59,516 nucleotides of DNA from Rhodoferax sp. (lineage in GTDB: Bacteria > Pseudomonadota > Gammaproteobacteria > Burkholderiales > Burkholderiaceae_C), in contig NZ_JAQTMS010000031.1 in NCBI RefSeq assembly GCF_028714215.1, positions 1 through 59,516 of the forward strand. The letters are read 5' to 3'. Below are positions 12,270-21,291 of this stretch, one piece after another; positions within the stretch are counted from its first letter, which is position 1; each line of letters opens with the position of its first letter. Below the pieces are notes generated by a model. It saw nothing but the letters and a program-made list of their open reading frames with translations, did no database searches and was not told the origin of the DNA. The position numbers were made by a program, and so were the translations under genes.

Positions 12270-12962
12270 CTAAATCGCGACCAGTTGTCGCACGCCGTCG
12301 GCTTCCATGTCCGCGCCCTTGCCACGCGCCAGCACGGCGCCGCGCTCCATCACCAGGTAGTCGTCGGCCAGATCGCGCGCAAAGTCGTAGTACTGCTCGA
12401 CCAGCACGATGGCCATGTCGCCGCGACCGGCCAGCAGGCGGATGACGCGGCCGATGTCCTTGATGATGCTGGGCTGAATGCCTTCCGTCGGTTCGTCCAG
12501 CAGCAGCAGTTTGGGGCCGGCCGCCAGCGCCCTGGCGATCGCCAGTTGCTGCTGCTGCCCCCCCGACAGATCGCCACCGCGACGCTGCCGCATCTGTTTC
12601 AGCACCGGGAACAACTCGAACAGCTCGGGTGGTATCGGGGTGTTGGCACTTTTATAGGCCAGCCCCATGCGCAGGTTTTCTTCCACCGTGAGGCGTGCGA
12701 AGATTTCGCGCCCCTGCGGCACAAAGCCGATGCCGGCGCGCGAGCGCTCATAGGGCGTGGCGTTGTGAATCGGTTTGCCGTCGAACTCGATGCTGCCGGT
12801 CTTGATGGCCACCAGACCCATCAGGCTTTTTAGCAGCGTGGTCTTGCCGACACCGTTGCGGCCCAGGATCACGCTGACCCGGCCCGGCGTGGCCTGCAGG
12901 CTGACGTCGCGCAGGATGTGGGAACCACCGTAGTACTGGTTGATGTTGGTGACGGTCAGCAT
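12270..12962 (-). CDS. urtE: Urea ABC transporter ATP-binding subunit UrtE
   Basis: 230-residue LivF-like ATPase that powers urea import. Walker A is G-R-N-G-V-G-K-T-T, the ABC signature L-S-G-G-Q, and Walker B L-L-L-L-D-E-P-T-E-G-I-Q-P, with the I-Q-P following the P-T-E-G typical of UrtE. It is last in the urtABCDE order. Unlike most urt operons, it is separated from urtD by 669 bp filled with a large palindromic element, so its expression may be partly uncoupled. Confidence 0.94.
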   Translation of the reverse strand: MLTVTNINQYYGGSHILRDVSLQATPGRVSVILGRNGVGKTTLLKSLMGLVAIKTGSIEFDGKPIHNATPYERSRAGIGFVPQGREIFARLTVEENLRMGLAYKSANTPIPPELFELFPVLKQMRQRRGGDLSGGQQQQLAIARALAAGPKLLLLDEPTEGIQPSIIKDIGRVIRLLAGRGDMAIVLVEQYYDFARDLADDYLVMERGAVLARGKGADMEADGVRQLVAI

Positions 12963-13057
12963 TCGGTTGGTCCTCCCCGGACGGGGCCGGGTGTTGCCGC
13001 GGCAGGTGGACTACATCCACCACTTACTTTCTTCATCGACTTTTGCTTCACATGCAA

Positions 13058-13574
13058 GCCGGGTCTCGCCCCGGCGGGCGACTCACTTTCTTTTGCTTCG
13101 CCAAATGAAAGTAAGCAAAGAAAAGGCGAGCCGAATTCGTCGCCCGGCACTGCGTGCCGGTACGCTGCGTTGCTCGGTCTGGTCGGGGTCTCGCTCGAAC
13201 TCGGCTTCGCCTCAAACAATCGCGAGCCCTGATCCGCCCAGCCCTGCGCTACTCGCCGACGCATCACGGCGGTGGGAACCAAACCCCTCGCCCGGCAAAG
13301 CCGGGCATCGGAATTGCGGTGCAATGTGGCGCGCAGCGCCACGAGCGTCGTTCCCCAAGCCCCTTCTGTATGCGCCGAGGAGCGCAGCTGCAGGTGGATC
13401 AGGGCCCGCGATTGTTTGAGCGTAGCGAGTTCGAGCGGGACCCCACCTGCAGCGAGCACCGCAGGTTGCCCGCAGCTTTGCTGCGGGACGCAGACAGCGG
13501 GGTCGCCTTCTCTTTGCTTACTTTCTCTTGGCGAAGCAAGAGAAAGTGAGTCGCCCGCCGGGGCGAGACCCGGC
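13058..13574. repeat. Large palindromic extragenic element between urtE and urtD
   Basis: About 517 bp bounded by near-perfect inverted arms of about 74 bp (13058-13131 against 13501-13574; only a few mismatches). A second nested pair of arms lies inside (13185-13235 against 13396-13444). The whole could fold into one long hairpin. It contains no convincing gene; the open frames seen across it are by-products of the repeat. It fills most of the 669-bp gap between urtD and urtE. Such elements recur in Comamonadaceae genomes to my knowledge, but I see only this copy in the window. Confidence 0.85.
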
Positions 13575-13631
13575 AAGCCGCGCGCAGCCGGGCGCACATC
13601 CCGGCCCCCCGTCCTGGGCGAGGACAAAGAG

Positions 13632-14507
13632 TTAGCGTCCAAGATACACCTCAATCACTCTCTCGTCCGCCTGCACCTGCGCCAAGGTGCCTTGCGCCAG
13701 CACCGAGCCCTCGCACAGCACGGTGACGATGTCCGAGATGGTGTTGATGAAGCTCATGTCGTGCTCCACCACCATCAGCGAGTGCTTGCCCTTGAGCGAC
13801 AGGAACAGCTCTGCGGTGCGTTCGGTTTCTTCGTCGGTCATGCCGGCTACCGGCTCATCGAGCAGCAACAGTTTGGGGTCTTGCATCAAGAGCATGCCGA
13901 TCTCCAGCCACTGCTTTTGTCCGTGGCTCAAATTGCCGGCCAGGCGGGAGATGCTGCGGGCCAGGTGAATGGTGTGCAGCACCTCCAGCAGGCGGTCGCT
14001 CTGGGCTGAATCGAGCCGGAAGAAGAGGGAGGCCGTGACTGCCTTGTCGGTCTTCAGGGCCAGTTCCAGGTTCTCGAACACGGTGAGATGCTCGAACACG
14101 GTGGGCTTCTGGAACTTGCGGCCTATGCCCAGTTGCGCAATTTCCGGCTCGCTGTAACGCAGCAGGTTGATGGTGCTGCCAAAAAAAACCGTGCCTTCGT
14201 CCGGTCGGGTCTTGCCGGTGATGATGTCCATCAGCGTGGTCTTGCCGGCGCCGTTGGGTCCGATGACGCAGCGCAGCTCGCCCGGTGCAATGTCCAGCGA
14301 GAGCTTGTTGATGGCCTTGAAGCCGTCGAAGCTGACGCTGACGTCCTCCAGGTAGAGGATGCGGCCATGCGTCACATCCACTTCACCCGGCGTCGCGATG
14401 CGCGCGAAGCCGGCCGCGCGGCCACCGGATTCGGTATGGCCTTGCTGCTTCTTTTGCGCCAGCGCTTCGATGCGGCGAGCGCCTTGCTCCATCAGATCTG
14501 GCGTCAT
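13632..14507 (-). CDS. urtD: Urea ABC transporter ATP-binding subunit UrtD
   Basis: 291-residue LivG-like ATPase. Walker A G-P-N-G-A-G-K-T-T, signature L-S-H-G-Q-K-Q-W-L-E (the S-H-G-Q variant typical of UrtD) and Walker B L-L-L-L-D-E-P-V-A-G-M-T are all present. An N-terminal extension of about 45 residues precedes the ABC domain. Its start codon overlaps the urtC stop by 4 bp, indicating translational coupling. Confidence 0.94.
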   Translation of the reverse strand: MTPDLMEQGARRIEALAQKKQQGHTESGGRAAGFARIATPGEVDVTHGRILYLEDVSVSFDGFKAINKLSLDIAPGELRCVIGPNGAGKTTLMDIITGKTRPDEGTVFFGSTINLLRYSEPEIAQLGIGRKFQKPTVFEHLTVFENLELALKTDKAVTASLFFRLDSAQSDRLLEVLHTIHLARSISRLAGNLSHGQKQWLEIGMLLMQDPKLLLLDEPVAGMTDEETERTAELFLSLKGKHSLMVVEHDMSFINTISDIVTVLCEGSVLAQGTLAQVQADERVIEVYLGR

Positions 14508-15607
14508 GGTTTTTGTCTCCGCAACTTCTTCACCAGGCCAACCACGCCGTCAGGCAGAAACAGCGTCACGCCAATGAACAGCGCGCCCAGGACGTACAGC
14601 CAGAACTCGGGGTAGGCCACCGTCAACCAACTCTTGGCGCCGTTGACGATGAAGGCGCCGATGATAGGCCCTATCAGCGTGGCGCGGCCACCGACGGCGG
14701 CCCAGATCGCAATCTCTATCGAGTTGGCCGGACTCATCTCGCTCGGGTTGATGATGCCCACTTGCGGCACATACAGGGCGCCGGCCACGCCGCACATCAT
14801 GGCCGAGATGGTCCAGATGGTGAGCTTGTAGCCAACGGGCGAGTAGCCACTGAACATGACGCGCGTCTCGGCGTCGCGCACCGCCTGCAAGACCCGGCCG
14901 AATTTGCTGCTGATCAGCCAGCGCGCCAGCAGAAAAAAGCCCAGCAGCGTCACGCCGGTCAGCACAAACAGTGTCATGCGCATGTGGGGCGTGGCAATCG
15001 GGATGTTCAGAATGCGCTTGAAATCGGTGAAGCCGTTGTTGCCGCCAAAGCCGGTCTCGTTGCGGAAGAACAGCAGCATGGTCGCAAAAGTCATGGCCTG
15101 CGTGATGATGGAAAAGTAGACGCCCTTGATGCGTGAACGGAAGGCAAAGTAGCCGAACACAAAGGCCACCAGACCCGGCACCGCCAGCACCAGCAACAGG
15201 GTGGCGGCAAAGCTGTCGCTGAAGCTCCAGTGCCAGGGCAGCGTCTTCCAGTCCAGAAACACCATGAAGTCGGGTAGCTGGCTTTTATAGTTGCCGTCCG
15301 TGCCGATCTGGCGCATCAGGTACATGCCCATGGCGTAGCCACCCAGCGCAAAAAACACACCGTGCCCCAGGCTCAGAATGCCCGTGTAACCCCAGATCAA
15401 GTCCATCGCCAGCGCGCAGATGGCGTAGCACATGATCTTGCCCACCAACGCCACCGCGTAGTCGCTGAGGTGGAACAGGCTGTCTTTCGGCAGCGCGAGG
15501 TTCAGCACCGGTGCCACGGCGCAGACCAGCAGCAAGGCGAGGATGAAGGCAGTCCAGCCAGAGCGAGAGAGCAGCGGCCTGACTGCTTGAATTCTGACTT
15601 TTAGCAT
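14504..15607 (-). CDS. urtC: Urea ABC transporter permease UrtC
   Basis: 367-residue LivM-type inner-membrane permease with about ten hydrophobic helices. Family segments include W-G-Y-T-G-I-L-S-L-G-H-G-V-F-F-A and the cytoplasmic-loop E-T-R-V-M-F-S-G-Y typical of UrtC. It overlaps urtD by 4 bp. A REP-like double hairpin lies just upstream in the 175-bp gap to urtB. Confidence 0.94.
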   Translation of the reverse strand: MLKVRIQAVRPLLSRSGWTAFILALLLVCAVAPVLNLALPKDSLFHLSDYAVALVGKIMCYAICALAMDLIWGYTGILSLGHGVFFALGGYAMGMYLMRQIGTDGNYKSQLPDFMVFLDWKTLPWHWSFSDSFAATLLLVLAVPGLVAFVFGYFAFRSRIKGVYFSIITQAMTFATMLLFFRNETGFGGNNGFTDFKRILNIPIATPHMRMTLFVLTGVTLLGFFLLARWLISSKFGRVLQAVRDAETRVMFSGYSPVGYKLTIWTISAMMCGVAGALYVPQVGIINPSEMSPANSIEIAIWAAVGGRATLIGPIIGAFIVNGAKSWLTVAYPEFWLYVLGALFIGVTLFLPDGVVGLVKKLRRQKP

Positions 15608-15654
15608 GAGGTTACCAACCGTTCCCAGATACCGTGCGACACAGCCCCACGGTT

Positions 15655-15731
15655 GTCATTGCGGACTTGATCCGCAATCCACGCGCCTGCTCCGATGCCA
15701 CACGATGGATCCCGGATCGAGTCCGGGATGA
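15655..15731. repeat. REP-like pair of hairpins between urtB and urtC
   Basis: Two short hairpins. The first has a 7-bp stem (15659-15665 with 15671-15677) around a 5-base loop. The second has an 8-bp stem (15709-15716 with 15722-15729) around a 5-base loop. They are flanked by outward TGTCAT/ATGACA. The same building blocks occur at 17486-17541 in the next intercistronic gap, so this is a dispersed repetitive element rather than a unique terminator. Confidence 0.75.
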
Positions 15732-15782
15732 CAGATGAAAAATTGCGGCCTGTCCCTCCCCTGAAAATTCCACCTGCGTCAT

Positions 15783-17363
15783 TCATGCTTCGGCACTCCG
15801 GCCCCGCATCGCAAAAATGCCCTGCGGACGTTTTTGAATGAAGACGATGATGAACACCAGCACCGCGATCTTGGCCAGCACGGCGCCGGCCCAGCCCTCC
15901 AAAAACTTGTTCAGCACGCCCAACCCCATGGCGGCATAGACGGTGCCTGCCAACTGGCCGACGCCGCCCAGCACCACTACCATGAACGAGTCCACGATAT
16001 AGCCCTGCCCCAGGTCCGGCCCGACGTTGCCGACCTGGCTTAGCGCGCAACCGGCCAGCCCGGCAATGCCGGAACCGAGCGCAAACGCGTAGGTGTCGAT
16101 GCGGGCCGTGTTGACGCCCATGCACGCGGCAATGGGCCGGTTTTGCGTGACGCCGCGCACGAACAGACCCAGGCGGGTCCGGCCGATCAGCCACGCCACC
16201 GCCGCCAACACGAACACGGCAAAACCGACGATCACCAGCCGGTTGTAGGGCAGCGACAGATTGCCCAGCACCTGCACGCCACCGCTCATCCAGGACGGGT
16301 TCTCGACGCCCACGTTTTGCGCGCCGAACAGGGTGCGCACCAGCTGCATCAGCATCAGGCTGATGCCCCAGGTGGCCAGCAAGGTTTCCAGCGGGCGGCC
16401 GTACAGAAAGCGGATCACGCCGCGCTCCAGCGCCGCGCCCATCAACGCCGAGGCCATGAAGGCCACCGGCACGGCGGCCAGCAGATACCAGTCAAAAGCC
16501 GCCGGCAGGTATTTCTGGAACAGGCCCTGCACCACGTAGGTGGCGTAGGCGCCGATCATCATCAGCTCGCCGTGCGCCATGTTGATGACACCCATCAAGC
16601 CGTAGGTGATGGCCAGGCCCAGCGCCACCAGCAGCAGGATGCTGCCCAGGCTGATGCCGCTGAAGATGGCGCCCAAGCGGTCGCCCCAGGCCAGCGCGGC
16701 CTCCACCTGGCGCAGCGTGTTTTGCAGCGCGGACTTGACGTCCGGCTCGGTCTCTTTGCTTAGTTGCACCAGCAGCACGGTCTTGGTGTTGGCCTGCGTG
16801 CTGCTACCCAGCAGTTTGGCGGCTTCCAGACGTTTGGTTTTGTCAGAACTGTTCAGCAAGGCGGCGGCGCGCACGAGGCCCAGTTGCTCCTTGATCTGCG
16901 CGTTTTGCTCGACAGCAAAAGCTTTCTCGATCAGCGGCAGCTTGCTTTCATCGGCATCGCTCTGCAATTGCTTGATGGCGGCACTGCGGGTCTTCTCATC
17001 CTTGGAAAACAGCTTGAGCGCGGCCAGCGCGGAATCGAGCTCTCCGCGCATGCGGTTGTTGTTGATCACGTCTTCGGCGGTGTCCGGCATGGCCGCCTCG
17101 GCGCCGCTCACCGGGTCAAAACCCTTGCCGTCCTTGACGACAAACACCTTGTCACCCGCTACTTTGACGGCGTCATCGGACAGCGCCTGCAAAAAGGCCG
17201 CGGTCTTGTCGTCCGCCGTGGCAACGGCCTGGCTCAAGGCCTCGACGCGGGCGTCGGATTCACCGATTGCGATGGCTTTGGCCTGGTCCGCCGTCAGGGC
17301 ATGGCCGTGAGAAGCGATGAAAAATGTCGCGAATACTGTCAATCGGATCAATCGTCTATGCAT
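15783..17363 (-). CDS. urtB: Urea ABC transporter permease UrtB
   Basis: 526-residue LivH-type permease. Residues 1-22 are a signal peptide (ending H-A-L). Residues 25-220 form a helical periplasmic domain, as is usual for proteobacterial UrtB. The C-terminal 300 residues carry the membrane permease with segments such as G-L-A-I-T-Y-G-L-M-G-V-I-N-M-A-H-G-E. It pairs with UrtC to form the channel. The long gaps on both sides contain REP-like palindromes. Confidence 0.93.
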   Translation of the reverse strand: MHRRLIRLTVFATFFIASHGHALTADQAKAIAIGESDARVEALSQAVATADDKTAAFLQALSDDAVKVAGDKVFVVKDGKGFDPVSGAEAAMPDTAEDVINNNRMRGELDSALAALKLFSKDEKTRSAAIKQLQSDADESKLPLIEKAFAVEQNAQIKEQLGLVRAAALLNSSDKTKRLEAAKLLGSSTQANTKTVLLVQLSKETEPDVKSALQNTLRQVEAALAWGDRLGAIFSGISLGSILLLVALGLAITYGLMGVINMAHGELMMIGAYATYVVQGLFQKYLPAAFDWYLLAAVPVAFMASALMGAALERGVIRFLYGRPLETLLATWGISLMLMQLVRTLFGAQNVGVENPSWMSGGVQVLGNLSLPYNRLVIVGFAVFVLAAVAWLIGRTRLGLFVRGVTQNRPIAACMGVNTARIDTYAFALGSGIAGLAGCALSQVGNVGPDLGQGYIVDSFMVVVLGGVGQLAGTVYAAMGLGVLNKFLEGWAGAVLAKIAVLVFIIVFIQKRPQGIFAMRGRSAEA

Positions 17364-17485
17364 TGACAGAGTCTCTGAATGGGATAGGTTGTTTGCACGA
17401 AAACCCGGAATGACACCCCACGGCTGCCATTCCGGTCTCTCTGGTTGTCATTGCGGCCCGTCACTGTCGTCCCGGTCTCCCAGGC

Positions 17486-17541
17486 TGTCATCCCGGACCT
17501 GATCCGGGATCCATGGATTGCGGGTCAAGCCCGCAATGACA
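17486..17541. repeat. REP-like palindrome between urtA and urtB
   Basis: Two adjacent hairpins with 8-bp stems (17490-17497 with 17503-17510, and 17517-17524 with 17530-17537), each with a 5-base loop, enclosed by TGTCAT and ATGACA. Degenerate copies of the same words extend back to about 17411. It sits between the binding-protein gene and its permease, a position where hairpins often stabilise the upstream mRNA. Confidence 0.78.
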
Positions 17542-17587
17542 ACATCTGAAAGTCCCGCGATAACAGTCAAGGGCGCAACTTGATTTC

Positions 17588-18847
17588 CTACTTCTTCACC
17601 GGTTCGTCAGGCTTGGAAGCATTGCCTTCGATGTAGGGCGACCAGGGCTTGGCCTTCACCGGGCCGGGGGTCTTCCAGACTACGTTGAACTGGCCGTCGG
17701 CCTTGACTTCGCCGATGAACACCGACTTGTGCAGGTGGTGGTTTTTCTCGTCCATCTTGCTGACGATGCCGCTGGGCGCCTTGAAGGTCTGTCCCGCCAT
17801 GGCGGCGATGACCTTGTCGACATCGGTCGACTTGGCTTTCTCGACCGCCTGCTTCCACATATTGATGCCGATGTAAGTGGCTTCCATCGGGTCGTTGGTC
17901 AAAGGCTTGTCGGCGCCGGGCAGGTTCTTGGCCTTGGCGTAGGCGGTCCACTTCTTGATGAACTCGGTGTTGGTCGGGTTCTTGATCGACATGAAGTAGT
18001 TCCAGGCGGCCAGGTGGCCCACCAGCGGTTTCGTGTCGACGCCGCGCAGCTCTTCCTCACCCACGCTGAAGGCGACGACCGGCACGTCCTTGGCCTTCAA
18101 GCCGGCGTTGCCCAGTTCCTTGTAGAACGGCACGTTGGAGTCGCCGTTGATGGTCGACACCACGGCGGTCTTGCCACCGGCCGAGAACTTCTTGATGTCG
18201 GCGACGATGGTCTGGTAATCGGAGTGGCCAAACGGCGTGTACTTCTCGTCGATGTCGGTCTCTTTCACACCCTTGGATTTGAGGTAGGCGCGCAAAATCT
18301 TGTTGGTGGTGCGGGGGTACACGTAGTCGGTGCCCAGCAGCACCCAGCGCTTGGCGCCGCCGCCTTCCTTGCTCATCAAATAGTCGACCGCGGGGATGGC
18401 TTGCTGGTTCGGCGCGGCACCGGTGTAGAACACGTTCTTGGACAGCTCTTCACCCTCGTATTGCACCGGGTAGAACAGCAGGCCGTTCATTTCCTCCAGC
18501 ACCGGCAGCGCCGATTTGCGCGACACCGAGGTCCAGCAGCCGAAGATGACCGCGACCTTGTCCTGTCCCAGCAACTGCTTGGTTTTTTCGGCAAACAAAG
18601 GCCAGTTGGAAGCCGGGTCAACCACCACGGGTTCCAGCTTCTTGCCCAGCACGCCGCCCTTGGCGTTGATCTCGTCGATGGCCATCAGCACGGTGTCTTT
18701 CAACACGGTTTCCGAGATGGCCATGGTGCCCGACAGGCTGTGCAAGACGCCGACCTTGATGGTGTCGGCGGCATGGGCTGGCAGGGCAGAGAGGCCCGCC
18801 AGGGCGACGGCGGCGGTAAGCGCCTTGAGAGTAAAACGACGTTGCAT
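17588..18847 (-). CDS. urtA: Urea ABC transporter substrate-binding protein UrtA
   Basis: 419-residue periplasmic binding protein (type I fold) for urea. A signal peptide of about 26 residues ends A-H-A before A-D-T-I-K-V-G. Family segments include H-S-L-S-G-T-M-A-I-S-E and F-G-C-W-T-S-V-S-R-K. I start at the ATG at 18847, which has GGAG 8 bases upstream and gives a clean signal peptide; the open frame continues 58 residues further without sense. As first gene of urtABCDE its promoter should lie in the 477-bp gap upstream. Confidence 0.95.
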   Translation of the reverse strand: MQRRFTLKALTAAVALAGLSALPAHAADTIKVGVLHSLSGTMAISETVLKDTVLMAIDEINAKGGVLGKKLEPVVVDPASNWPLFAEKTKQLLGQDKVAVIFGCWTSVSRKSALPVLEEMNGLLFYPVQYEGEELSKNVFYTGAAPNQQAIPAVDYLMSKEGGGAKRWVLLGTDYVYPRTTNKILRAYLKSKGVKETDIDEKYTPFGHSDYQTIVADIKKFSAGGKTAVVSTINGDSNVPFYKELGNAGLKAKDVPVVAFSVGEEELRGVDTKPLVGHLAAWNYFMSIKNPTNTEFIKKWTAYAKAKNLPGADKPLTNDPMEATYIGINMWKQAVEKAKSTDVDKVIAAMAGQTFKAPSGIVSKMDEKNHHLHKSVFIGEVKADGQFNVVWKTPGPVKAKPWSPYIEGNASKPDEPVKK

Positions 18848-18963
18848 TGAGTGCTTCTCCGGTAGTGAATAAGGAAACCATTTCGCTACGCCGTGCCTAT
18901 TTGTTTGAGACAGGTATTTGCGCAGCGACGGGGTGACTTTAGGGAAGCACAGGGGATCGGGAA

Positions 18964-18981
18964 ATACGCCGAGTGGCGTAT
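18964..18981. promoter_or_regulatory. Inverted repeat in urtA upstream region
   Basis: ATACGCC-N4-GGCGTAT is a perfect 7-bp inverted repeat with a 4-bp spacer, about 117 bp upstream of the urtA start. It could be an operator of a dimeric regulator; no regulator is identified. Confidence 0.35.
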
Positions 18982-19211
18982 GGAGAGGTTTTTGTGAGGC
19001 TGGCAACCCAAGGTACAGCACGACTCGACAGGACCATGGCGGGCTTCGTGATTTCCCGTTTCCCCGGCGATCCCGGAAGCATCGTCGGCCGCGCTGCCCA
19101 GGGGGAACCCTGTGCTGTCCAACAGCGCCGGTAAATCAACGATGCCTTGGTCCGTCGCATTTGCAACCGGTTCGACCTTTTACCCGGAATTGCGGTTCAC
19201 GCGCAACGCCA

Positions 19212-19225
19212 TTGATAGTTATCAA
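19212..19225. promoter_or_regulatory. Putative FNR/Anr box
   Basis: TTGAT-AGTT-ATCAA matches the FNR/Anr consensus TTGAT-N4-ATCAA exactly and extends to a 7+2+7 palindrome (19211-19226). Its centre lies about 106 bp before the start of the lipoprotein gene at 19325 and about 370 bp before urtA. The most economical reading is oxygen-responsive control of the lipoprotein gene. Confidence 0.55.
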
Positions 19226-19324
19226 TCGCCAACTTCATTTATCGGTATTTGATGCACGGGTGCAGGCGACCTGGCCTGCATCGTCCTCTGTATGTGCTGG
19301 CCTTTTAGGCGAAAGGGAATAATC

Positions 19325-21145
19325 ATGAAGATTGTCAGAGTCCTCATCGCAATGCTTTTCGGCATTGCACTTGCCGCCTGTGGTGGCGGCGGGAGTTCTA
19401 CCCCCGATAGCTACGGAATTACAGGCACTGTCACAACCTCCGGTGCGGCCATGGCAGGGGCGACCATCACCCTGACGGGTGGCGCCAGCACCACCTCCGA
19501 TGCGAGCGGAAATTACAGTTTCACAGGCATCGCGAACGGCAGCTATGCGGTCACAGCGGCCAAGACCGGGTACACGTTCAGTCCGAGTGGCCTGACCGCC
19601 ATCGTGAACGGTGCCAATGTGACCGGGATGAATTTCACGGCCACTGCCCTTGGAACAAGCCACGCCATCTCCGGCACGGTCACTGGCGACACCCTGTCGG
19701 GCGTGACGGTCACAGTGACCGGCGCGGCGACAGCCAGCGCCACCACGGACGCGAGCGGGAACTACAGCGTCACGGGTCTATACGATGGAAGCTATACCGT
19801 GACGCCGTCCAAGACCGGTTATACATTCAACCCCGCCAGCTCGGCCGTAACCGTCAGCGGAGCCAATATCGCTGGCAAGAATTTTGTGGCGACAGCCAAT
19901 GCTGCGTCGACTTACAGCATCACCGGCGCGGTAAGTGGGAGCGTGCTGTCGGGTGTGGCCATCACCTTGAGCGGTGCCGGTTCCGCGACTGCCACCACCA
20001 ACGTCAGCGGCAATTACACCTTCTCGGGCCTTGTGAACGGCAACTATACGGTGACACCCTCCATGTCCGGTTACACCTTCAGCCCGACCAGCGCCACGGC
20101 CAACGTCAGCGGAGCAAATATTTCAGGCACGAATTTTGTCGCCACAGCGAGCCCGGCCGCCTTTAGCCAATCCGACCTTACCGGAACCTGGCGCATCAAT
20201 ATGCTCAGGACTGGCAGCATGGACGGTTGGGTGCGTGCTACCGGAACACTCGATTCCTCCGGTCTGATGACTGTTTCTTCGTTCCTTGAAAGCACCGGAA
20301 ACAGCACGCCGCCGGCCGCCGGTTCCATGCAGTGGACCATCAGTGGCAGCGGCGTCATAGCTGAATCTGGTGTCAACGCCGGAAGCCAGGTTCATATGAC
20401 GATGACATCCAGCAAGAATTTCGTTGCCGGTACCGGATCTGACGGCAGCAGCCAGTTGCGGGTTGTCCAGAAAGTGGTGCCGGGGACTGTCTATAGCAGC
20501 GCTGACTTGCAGAACAAGTCATTCGTCTTCCATCAGTTGAGCGTTGGCTCGCAGTACAAATGGTCGTATGGGGCAGGGACCATTGATGCGGCCGGAGCAA
20601 TCACCATAAGCAGTGAGACCGATCCATCCGGGCCTGTAACGCCAGCAGGGGCGCAGGGAACCATTTCAGTGGCCAGCGATGGGCTTGTCACCATGAGCTC
20701 GGGAATGGCCAGCTACGCTGGATTCATGTCCGACGACAAGAAGACGATCGTGGGCACCTACACCAACGACAATGGCGGCGGCAATGTTCAGTATCGGTTG
20801 ATGATTGTCCAGATTACCGGGCAGACTTACACGGCCGGCCCCCTGCCTGCGGAATCGTCAGTTGCGCATATGCTGGCCGGGGGGGTCGCGCCCGCGCCGT
20901 TCTGGGTTCATGACACCATCACGATAGCCAGCGGCGGCGTCTTGACCTTTAGTGACTGGGTCTCCAGCAATCCCGTGGTTACTGCGCCCGGCACAGCGTA
21001 CACCGGATCGATCAGTGCGACGGGGGTAGTATCCATCGCCGGAAATGCTTCCTACCATGGGCAGGCGTCGCACGACGGGAAATTCACCGTCGGTACCCAG
21101 ACGATCACCAGTGGCGCTTATTCGCTCCAGGTGAACACGAAGTAA
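19325..21145 (+). CDS. Lipoprotein with three carboxypeptidase-regulatory-like repeats
   Basis: 606 residues. A lipoprotein signal peptide with lipobox L-A-A-C places the lipidated Cys at residue 19, followed by a Gly/Ser linker. Residues 30-111, 112-195 and 196-275 are three tandem repeats of about 82 residues. Each contains the pattern I-T/S-G-x-V, D-x-S-G-N-Y, G-S/N-Y-x-V-T, G-Y-T-F-x-P and G-A-N, typical of beta-sandwich CarboxypepD_reg / SpaA-like domains. The C-terminal 330 residues are Gly/Ser/Thr rich, beta-like and unrecognised. The start at 19325 is chosen because it gives the signal peptide. Probably an outer-membrane or surface-exposed protein of unknown role. Confidence 0.8.
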   Translation: MKIVRVLIAMLFGIALAACGGGGSSTPDSYGITGTVTTSGAAMAGATITLTGGASTTSDASGNYSFTGIANGSYAVTAAKTGYTFSPSGLTAIVNGANVTGMNFTATALGTSHAISGTVTGDTLSGVTVTVTGAATASATTDASGNYSVTGLYDGSYTVTPSKTGYTFNPASSAVTVSGANIAGKNFVATANAASTYSITGAVSGSVLSGVAITLSGAGSATATTNVSGNYTFSGLVNGNYTVTPSMSGYTFSPTSATANVSGANISGTNFVATASPAAFSQSDLTGTWRINMLRTGSMDGWVRATGTLDSSGLMTVSSFLESTGNSTPPAAGSMQWTISGSGVIAESGVNAGSQVHMTMTSSKNFVAGTGSDGSSQLRVVQKVVPGTVYSSADLQNKSFVFHQLSVGSQYKWSYGAGTIDAAGAITISSETDPSGPVTPAGAQGTISVASDGLVTMSSGMASYAGFMSDDKKTIVGTYTNDNGGGNVQYRLMIVQITGQTYTAGPLPAESSVAHMLAGGVAPAPFWVHDTITIASGGVLTFSDWVSSNPVVTAPGTAYTGSISATGVVSIAGNASYHGQASHDGKFTVGTQTITSGAYSLQVNTK

Positions 21146-21201
21146 AAAGAATGCGGGGCCCATAAGCGGCCCGCGGGCAACGGCCATTGACGCTGCACCA
21201 G

Positions 21202-21237
21202 GGCCGACCCGAACCGCAAGATCGGTTCGGGTCGGCC
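21202..21237. terminator. 15-bp hairpin after the repeat lipoprotein
   Basis: Arms 21202-21216 and 21223-21237 pair perfectly around a 6-base loop. No T-run follows on either strand, so it is not a classical intrinsic terminator, but its position 57 bp after a stop codon fits transcript end formation or protection. Confidence 0.55.
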
Positions 21238-21291
21238 TGGGCACGCCACGGAGCACCTGCCCCAGTTGAAAGGCGCTGGTCGCATTCCGAC

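Larger units (their letters stand above)
18848..19324. other. Divergent intergenic region urtA / repeat lipoprotein
   Basis: 477 bp without a convincing gene. It must hold the urtA promoter (leftward) and that of the lipoprotein gene at 19325 (rightward). I see a 7-bp inverted repeat at 18964-18981 and an FNR-like box at 19212-19225, each listed separately. No sigma-54 promoter with correct -24/-12 spacing was found. Confidence 0.7.

Noticed and set aside
13154..14009. Open frames of 130-245 codons crossing the palindromic element
   Set aside because: They run through the inverted repeat in several frames and into antisense of urtD; their peptides mirror the repeat rather than a protein.
18891..18908. 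Sigma-54-like promoter for urtA on the minus strand (GGCAC…GC)
   Set aside because: The GG and GC elements are 9 bases apart instead of 10, and one-base changes in this spacing normally abolish sigma-54 promoters.
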